Below are positions 59,004-64,000 of a DNA stretch of 64,000 bases, piece after piece (positions within the stretch are counted from its first letter, which is position 1; each line of letters starts with the position of its first letter). This DNA is from Flammeovirgaceae bacterium UBA7330 (GTDB lineage Bacteria; Bacteroidota; Bacteroidia; Cytophagales; Cyclobacteriaceae). The notes under the pieces were generated by a model, which saw only the letters and a program-made list of their open reading frames with translations, was not told the origin of the DNA and made no database searches. The translations under genes were made by a program, and so were the position numbers. Where the stretch lies: NCBI GenBank assembly GCA_002471275.1, contig DKPQ01000005.1:1-64000 (forward strand), given 5' to 3'.

Positions 59004-62000
59004 ATGAGATTTGCAATAATTGTATTTCTATTAGCAGCTGCAAACTTGCTGTATGCCCAACAGCCTGTAAAAGGCAAAATCACAGATGAGTCCGGAGAAG
59101 GGATGATCGGAGTGACCGTGCGCATCCTGGGTACCAATGAGGGTACGGTCACAGATTTTGATGGCAATTTCACGCTGGAGGCCGAAGCAGGCCAAACACT
59201 CCAGATAACTATGGTAGGTATGGAGACGGTAGAAGTGCCCGTCACCAGCACCTCTACACCCATCAATGTTCAGATGAAAGAGGAGACCGAAGAACTCGAA
59301 GCAGTTGTCGTCACGGGTTTTCAGGAAGTAAACAGAAAGCTTTTTACGGGCTCTTCGGAGAGCCTTTCCATGGACGACATCAAACTCAATGGTCTGACAG
59401 ACGTGAGCCGGGCGCTTGAGGGACAGGTGGCTGGTGTCACCGTAGACAACGTCTCGGGTACATTCGGTACTTCGCCAAAGATCCGGATTCGGGGGAATAC
59501 CTCCATCAATGGGTCAAACCAGCCACTTTTTGTGGTAGATGGAGTCATCCTGGAAGACATGGCGAGTGTGAACACCGAGGACCTGATCTCCGGAGATGCC
59601 AATACACTGATCAGCTCATCTGTTGCCAATCTCAATCCCAATGACATCGAATCATTTCAGATCCTGAAGGATGCTTCGGCTACAGCGATATATGGTGCCA
59701 GGGCGGCCAATGGTGTCATTGTGATCACGACCAAAAGGGGCAAAAGCGGAGCCCTCCGGGTAAATTACTCCGCCAACTTCACCGGGAAGATCAGACCTAC
59801 TTACAACCAATTTTACCTGATGAACTCTGCACAGGAAATGTCAGTCTATCGGGAAATGTATAACAAGGGGGTCCTTGACATTACAACATCTGTCAGAGCG
59901 CAGAACTATGGAGCCATTGGTAAAATGTTTGACCTGATAGCTAATCATGAATTGGATTGGGGTCCCAATGCCACCCTCAATGAGGAATTCCTCAATAAAT
60001 ATGAAAATGCAAATACGGATTGGTTTGAGGTGCTCTTCAATGACGTTGGTCTCCAGCAGACCCACTCCCTGAGCTTTACCTCCGGTACAGAAAAGTCGAA
60101 TAACTACTTCTCGCTTAGCTACCTGGATGATCAGGGCCAGACCATCGCAGACAAAGTGCAACGGATCACCGGTACTGCGAGGAATACCTACTTTATTTCT
60201 GATCAATTCTCCTTTGGCTTGAAGCTCACAGGAAGCCTGAGAAATCAAAAAGTCCCGGGCACCAGAAACCGTGAGTTGAATCCTTTGACTGGTCAGTATA
60301 GCAGAAACTTCGACATCAATCCTTTCAGCTATGCATTGAATACCAGCCGATCTATCCGGGTATTTGATGACAATGGTAACCCGGAATATTTCAGAAGAAA
60401 CTATGCTCCATTCAATATTCTGGATGAGCTGCAGTACAATTTCATGGATATCCAGGTGGCTGACGTATCCGCCCAAACCGACTTTGAGATCAATCCGCTG
60501 AAAGATCTGTCCATTAAGGGTGTTTTTCAGGCCAGGTATGCCAATACCAAAAGGGACCACACAGTCCATGAAAACTCCAATCAGGCCGAAGCCTACCGTG
60601 CCAACGACACCCAATTTATTCAGGATGCGAACAACTTACTTTTCAATGATCCCAATAACCCCGGACTGAATCCTGTGGTGGTATTGCCACAGGGAGGATT
60701 CCAATACCTGGATCAGACGACATTATTCAATTTCTTTAGCCGGGCAAGCGCTGAGTGGAACAAGACCATTGGTGATGTCCATGAGATCAATGTTTTGGCA
60801 GGCCAGGAAATCAGATTCACCAATAGATCAAATGTCAGCACCACAGGATTAGGCGTGGTTTATGGTAGTGGAGAGATTGTGGTTACCGACCCTAACATTA
60901 TTGAGTTCTTCAATATTCAGGATATCGATTATTATGAGCTGGGCAACGAACGCGATCGGTTTATTGGTTCATTTATCAATGGAGCCTACGCCTATAAATC
61001 CAGGTACATTGCCAACTTCACCGCCAGGTATGACGGATCTAATCAGCTGGGCAGAGCACGTGACGTAAGATTCCTCCCGACATGGAATGTGAGTGGTGCA
61101 TGGAACATTGTCCAGGAGCCCTTCATGCAATTTTCTTTTCTTAATGATATGAAAATACGAGCGACTTATGGTATCTCAGGAAACCTTCCACCAAATACCA
61201 GTGCCCTTCTAAACCTCCAGGCTGATGTGACCGTCCGGCCAACAGATGTGGAACCCTATCTATTCATTCAGGATCTGACAAATGAAGAGCTAACCTGGGA
61301 AAAGCTGAGAGAATTCAATGTCGGAATGGATTTTTCGATTTTTAATGAATCGATCAACGGATCGTTAGATTACTACAAAAGAAATTCCTTCGACCTGATA
61401 GGAGCTGTGCAGACCAGTGGTGTAGGTGGCAGTGGCCTCAAGGTGGGAAATTTTGCCGACATGGAAGCTGATGGATTTGAGGTTTCCATCTCTACTAAAA
61501 ATATTGACAGAAACAAATTTACCTGGAGGACAAGTTTTAATGTGGGCTATACTTATGACCGAATCACACGACTGGATTTCGGGCCAAGGCTTGTAGATGC
61601 AATCAATGCAAATGGAGCCGCTGTTTTAGGTGGACCAAGGAGAGGATTATTCTCTACCAAGTTTGCAGGACTATCCGACACCGGAGTTCCACAATTCTTC
61701 AATGAAGATGGAGAAGTGTCCCTCGCTGACCTGGACCTGCAGGATCGTGAAGGGCTTTCAACCAAGTTACAGTATGAAGGGCCGTCCGAACCTCGCGGTG
61801 GAGGTGGTTTTACCAATACTTTTACCTGGGGCAACCTGACATTGAATGTCTTACTTTCTTACAAGTTCGATTACAAGATCCGTCTGAATGATGCCTTTTA
61901 TTCTGCCTACACAGACTTTGACGCCCTGCCCAGAGACCTCGTAAACAGGTGGGTAGCCCCGGGAGATGAAGAAATTACAGATATTCCGGTAATTCTGGAG

Positions 62001-62306
62001 CGTAACCTCGCCACTGCTGACTTTGATTATGTGCTGGCTTACCAGTTTTATAATAAAAGTAACGCGAGGGTTGCCGATGGCACGTATGTACGACTAAGAT
62101 CTGCCAGCTTGTCTTATAGCATACCACAAAATCTGGTAAGCAAGATGAGGTTGGGTTCGGCTTCAGTTTCCGTGGAAGGTCAAAACCTGGCACTACTCTA
62201 CAGAGACAGTGCGCTGAACGGGCAAGATCCTGAATTCTTTAGCAGTGGAGGTGTGGCATTGCCACAACCGAGGATGGTAATAGTGGCATTAAATATTGGA
62301 TTTTGA
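59004..62306 (+). CDS. SusC/RagA family TonB-linked outer-membrane protein
   Basis: A protein of 1100 residues from the ATG at 59004 (MRFAIIVFLLAAANLLYAQ signal; ATG 58995 is also possible). It has the carboxypeptidase-regulatory-like domain (VKGKITDESGEGMIGVTVRILGTNEGTVTDFDGNFTLEAEAGQ), the TonB-box-like EAVVVTGFQEVNRKLFTGS, the plug (AGVTVDNVSGTFGTSPKIRIRGNTSINGSNQPLFVVDGVILED, ATAIYGARAANGVIVITTKRGKSG) and a barrel of about 22 strands. It imports oligomers with the SusD protein that follows (ATGA overlap at 62303-62306). The substrate is not evident since no polysaccharide enzyme is encoded nearby. Confidence 0.96.
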   Translation: MRFAIIVFLLAAANLLYAQQPVKGKITDESGEGMIGVTVRILGTNEGTVTDFDGNFTLEAEAGQTLQITMVGMETVEVPVTSTSTPINVQMKEETEELEAVVVTGFQEVNRKLFTGSSESLSMDDIKLNGLTDVSRALEGQVAGVTVDNVSGTFGTSPKIRIRGNTSINGSNQPLFVVDGVILEDMASVNTEDLISGDANTLISSSVANLNPNDIESFQILKDASATAIYGARAANGVIVITTKRGKSGALRVNYSANFTGKIRPTYNQFYLMNSAQEMSVYREMYNKGVLDITTSVRAQNYGAIGKMFDLIANHELDWGPNATLNEEFLNKYENANTDWFEVLFNDVGLQQTHSLSFTSGTEKSNNYFSLSYLDDQGQTIADKVQRITGTARNTYFISDQFSFGLKLTGSLRNQKVPGTRNRELNPLTGQYSRNFDINPFSYALNTSRSIRVFDDNGNPEYFRRNYAPFNILDELQYNFMDIQVADVSAQTDFEINPLKDLSIKGVFQARYANTKRDHTVHENSNQAEAYRANDTQFIQDANNLLFNDPNNPGLNPVVVLPQGGFQYLDQTTLFNFFSRASAEWNKTIGDVHEINVLAGQEIRFTNRSNVSTTGLGVVYGSGEIVVTDPNIIEFFNIQDIDYYELGNERDRFIGSFINGAYAYKSRYIANFTARYDGSNQLGRARDVRFLPTWNVSGAWNIVQEPFMQFSFLNDMKIRATYGISGNLPPNTSALLNLQADVTVRPTDVEPYLFIQDLTNEELTWEKLREFNVGMDFSIFNESINGSLDYYKRNSFDLIGAVQTSGVGGSGLKVGNFADMEADGFEVSISTKNIDRNKFTWRTSFNVGYTYDRITRLDFGPRLVDAINANGAAVLGGPRRGLFSTKFAGLSDTGVPQFFNEDGEVSLADLDLQDREGLSTKLQYEGPSEPRGGGGFTNTFTWGNLTLNVLLSYKFDYKIRLNDAFYSAYTDFDALPRDLVNRWVAPGDEEITDIPVILERNLATADFDYVLAYQFYNKSNARVADGTYVRLRSASLSYSIPQNLVSKMRLGSASVSVEGQNLALLYRDSALNGQDPEFFSSGGVALPQPRMVIVALNIGF

Positions 62307-63805
62307 TGAGTGATCAAATAAAAATATGGACATGGTCTCTGCTCCTGATCGGAGTGGCTGGGTGTGATGCCTTCCTGGACGAACCACCAGACAATAGGGT
62401 AACACTCGACAACCTGGAAAAAGCCAGCCAGCTTTTAACCAATGGTTACTCTGTAGCCAGTCCGGCATTCACGGATTACATGACAGACAATGTGACCTTT
62501 ACTCAGGGAACTACCATCCGGCAAAATCACGAGCAGCTATTTAGCTGGACCGATGGTACGACGGGACCTGATGAACAGGATTCCCCTGAATTTTTCTGGA
62601 ATGAAACCTACAATGCCATCGCTCATGCCAATGAGGTTCTGGCAGTGATCAACGACATCCCCACTACTACCGAAGAGGAAAGGGCACATAAAGATGCTAT
62701 CAAAGGAGAAGCCAGGCTTATCCGGGCTTATGGCCACTTTATGCTCGTAAATGTTTTTGCTCCACATTACGACCCGGACAACGCGGATACGGATTTGGGC
62801 ATCCCCTATATCAAAACGCCTGAAACTACTTTTCTGGCCAAATACGAGCGGAATACGGTGGCCGAAGTCTATGAAGAGATAGAGGATGACCTGCTGAGGG
62901 GGCTTGACCTGGTCAATGACAATTTTTATTCCAATTCGGGAAAATACCACTTCAACCGAAATGCGGCTTTGGCCTTCGCTTCACGCTTCTATCTGTACAG
63001 GGCTGCCGATGCCAATGACATTCAAAGCTGTATTCGCTACAGCGACCAGCTGCTGGGTTCTGACCCGGGATCTTTCGTGCGGGACATGACCACAGATGAA
63101 TTTAGAAATGCCAAAAGCTCCATTGATGCCTATCCTCAGCTTTACAATTCTCCGGACCTGCAAAGCAATCTGTTGCTGATGCGAAAAATTACACTGACAC
63201 ATGTTCCATTCTTTGGACACGGAATTGGAAGAAACGAGCATTCCGACCTCTTTGCGCTCAATCCTTTTACTGGTTCCACCGATGAGCGGGAAAACCCGGC
63301 GCTCCAAATGGGAATCAATGCGGTTTTGCCCTTGCGCTATGAAATCTTGTTCCAGCGAAGTAGTCTCAACTCCAATACAGGACTCTACTATTGTATTGCA
63401 CCTATTTTTAGAGGTGAAGAGGTACTGCTCAACAGAATAGAGGCGAATACCTATTTTGGCAACAACATCAAGGCCATTGCTGACCTTCAGGTTTTTGTGG
63501 AACGACGATATCGCGGTGATGACATCAATATAACCATGGAGCGCCTCAGGAGTTGGTTTGGGGCTGAAAATGACCCTGATTTCACTGACTTCCTTATCCT
63601 GCTAAACTTTGTGATCCTTGAACGACAAAAAGAATTCCTGGTGCAGGGCATGCGCTGGTTTGATATTAAAAGATTCGGCTTTGAAGTGGTACATATCACA
63701 CCTGAGAATGGTGCCATTTTACTGGAGGCAGATGACCCACGAAAAGCATTGCAAATTCCGCAATCTGCGATTGATGTCGGAGGCCTAGAACCCAATGCAA
63801 GATGA
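62306..63805 (+). CDS. RagB/SusD family lipoprotein
   Basis: A protein of 499 residues with a lipoprotein signal (MSDQIKIWTWSLLLIGVAGC, Cys20). TPR-like helices and the SusD fold are seen in NETYNAIAHANEVLAVINDIPTT, RLIRAYGHFMLVNVFAPHY, LGIPYIKTPETTF and the C-terminal RQKEFLVQGMRWFDIKRFGFEVVHI with an end DPRKALQIPQSAI. It binds the nutrient at the surface and closes the SusC barrel. Its start overlaps the SusC stop (ATGA at 62306), and its own stop overlaps the next gene (63802-63805), so the three are translationally coupled. Confidence 0.95.
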   Translation: MSDQIKIWTWSLLLIGVAGCDAFLDEPPDNRVTLDNLEKASQLLTNGYSVASPAFTDYMTDNVTFTQGTTIRQNHEQLFSWTDGTTGPDEQDSPEFFWNETYNAIAHANEVLAVINDIPTTTEEERAHKDAIKGEARLIRAYGHFMLVNVFAPHYDPDNADTDLGIPYIKTPETTFLAKYERNTVAEVYEEIEDDLLRGLDLVNDNFYSNSGKYHFNRNAALAFASRFYLYRAADANDIQSCIRYSDQLLGSDPGSFVRDMTTDEFRNAKSSIDAYPQLYNSPDLQSNLLLMRKITLTHVPFFGHGIGRNEHSDLFALNPFTGSTDERENPALQMGINAVLPLRYEILFQRSSLNSNTGLYYCIAPIFRGEEVLLNRIEANTYFGNNIKAIADLQVFVERRYRGDDINITMERLRSWFGAENDPDFTDFLILLNFVILERQKEFLVQGMRWFDIKRFGFEVVHITPENGAILLEADDPRKALQIPQSAIDVGGLEPNAR

Positions 63806-64000
63806 GTGTAACAAGATTAAATATCCTGATGTTGGCTGGTTTAGCATTGATGATCAGCTCATGTTTCCCAACAGAGGAATTGAATGTCCCGGTGAAACAA
63901 GTGGACGAGGGCAACCTTACAGACCTGGACATCTATATCAACAACAATTTCCTGGAAGAATTTAATATGGCCATCCGTTATAAATATGAAGATCGGTTTG
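63802..64000 (+). CDS. putative zinc metallohydrolase lipoprotein, partial
   Basis: The first 66 codons of a gene cut by the window end. The product starts with a lipoprotein signal (about 1-20, LALMISSC), then VKQVDEGNLTDLDIYINNNFLEEFNMAIRYKYEDRF. That N-terminal sequence matches the substrate-import-associated zinc metallohydrolase lipoproteins that follow SusC/SusD pairs in Bacteroidota; the HExxH site would lie beyond the window. The ATG at 63802 overlaps the SusD stop. The assignment rests on position and a short sequence, so it is provisional. Confidence 0.75.
   Translation, partial: MSVTRLNILMLAGLALMISSCFPTEELNVPVKQVDEGNLTDLDIYINNNFLEEFNMAIRYKYEDRF

Noticed and set aside
59841..60614. 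257-residue open frame on the minus strand within the SusC gene.
   Set aside because: Opposite-strand shadow of SusC, with no domain, no start context and strand-typical composition of a barrel gene read backwards.

Overview
The window looks like chromosomal DNA of a Bacteroidota bacterium, most likely a marine member of the Cytophagales. The basis is SusC/SusD and other TonB-dependent receptors, DUF4249, DUF4783, DUF6048/DUF6452 and NhaD genes, a hybrid two-component sensor ending in an AraC domain, and bacillithiol genes (bshC, ypdA). No rRNA, tRNA, CRISPR array or insertion sequence was found. The taxonomic call is inference from gene content.

Positions 1-3641 hold a run of leftward single-gene units that fit integron cassettes. 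Each of four genes is enclosed by matching short inverted core sites (GTT...AAC) followed by a long imperfect palindrome: attC sites of about 130 to 230 bp in two related types. The genes are a YD-repeat-like secreted protein, an NGxxxG repeat protein, a small membrane protein and a NADAR-domain glycosidase. No integron integrase is visible at the head of the array, and the array runs off the left edge.

Positions 3642-41430 are mostly ordinary chromosome: a sulfatase with a CBM9-like lipoprotein; TerC and CorA transporters; gpmI; a nadC-recX run; a DinB/ATP-grasp/LysE run; a DUF4105 (Lnb-like) protein opposite a radical SAM/SPASM enzyme; suhB-like, rsmI, pterin dehydratase and DUF493; an envelope block (PpiD-like chaperone, CNNM/CBS protein, a 54-residue membrane protein missed by length filters, lptC, TPR protein, outer-membrane protein, coaX); anmK, nhaD, aspartate kinase, ribH, pdhA, recF with its DUF721 partner, rimO, bshC, 5-formyltetrahydrofolate cyclo-ligase and ypdA.

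Positions 41415-53353 appear to be an inserted accessory block. A 97-bp piece of the 3' end of ypdA (41318-41414) is repeated with one mismatch at 53354-53450, where it still reads in frame to a stop codon. Between the two copies lie a TonB receptor, a di-heme cytochrome c peroxidase, a DoxX-like membrane protein, a five-domain hybrid sensor kinase, an AhpD-like protein, a methyltransferase, an AraC regulator and two members of one unrecognised secreted family, each of which sits next to a peroxidase-type gene. No recombinase is visible in the block.

Positions 53461-64000 carry two uptake systems: a TonB receptor with a DUF4249 lipoprotein, and a SusC/SusD pair coupled by ATGA overlaps to the start of a putative zinc metallohydrolase lipoprotein that is cut by the window end. 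Between them lie a Uma2-type nuclease, mnmD and a small lipoprotein.
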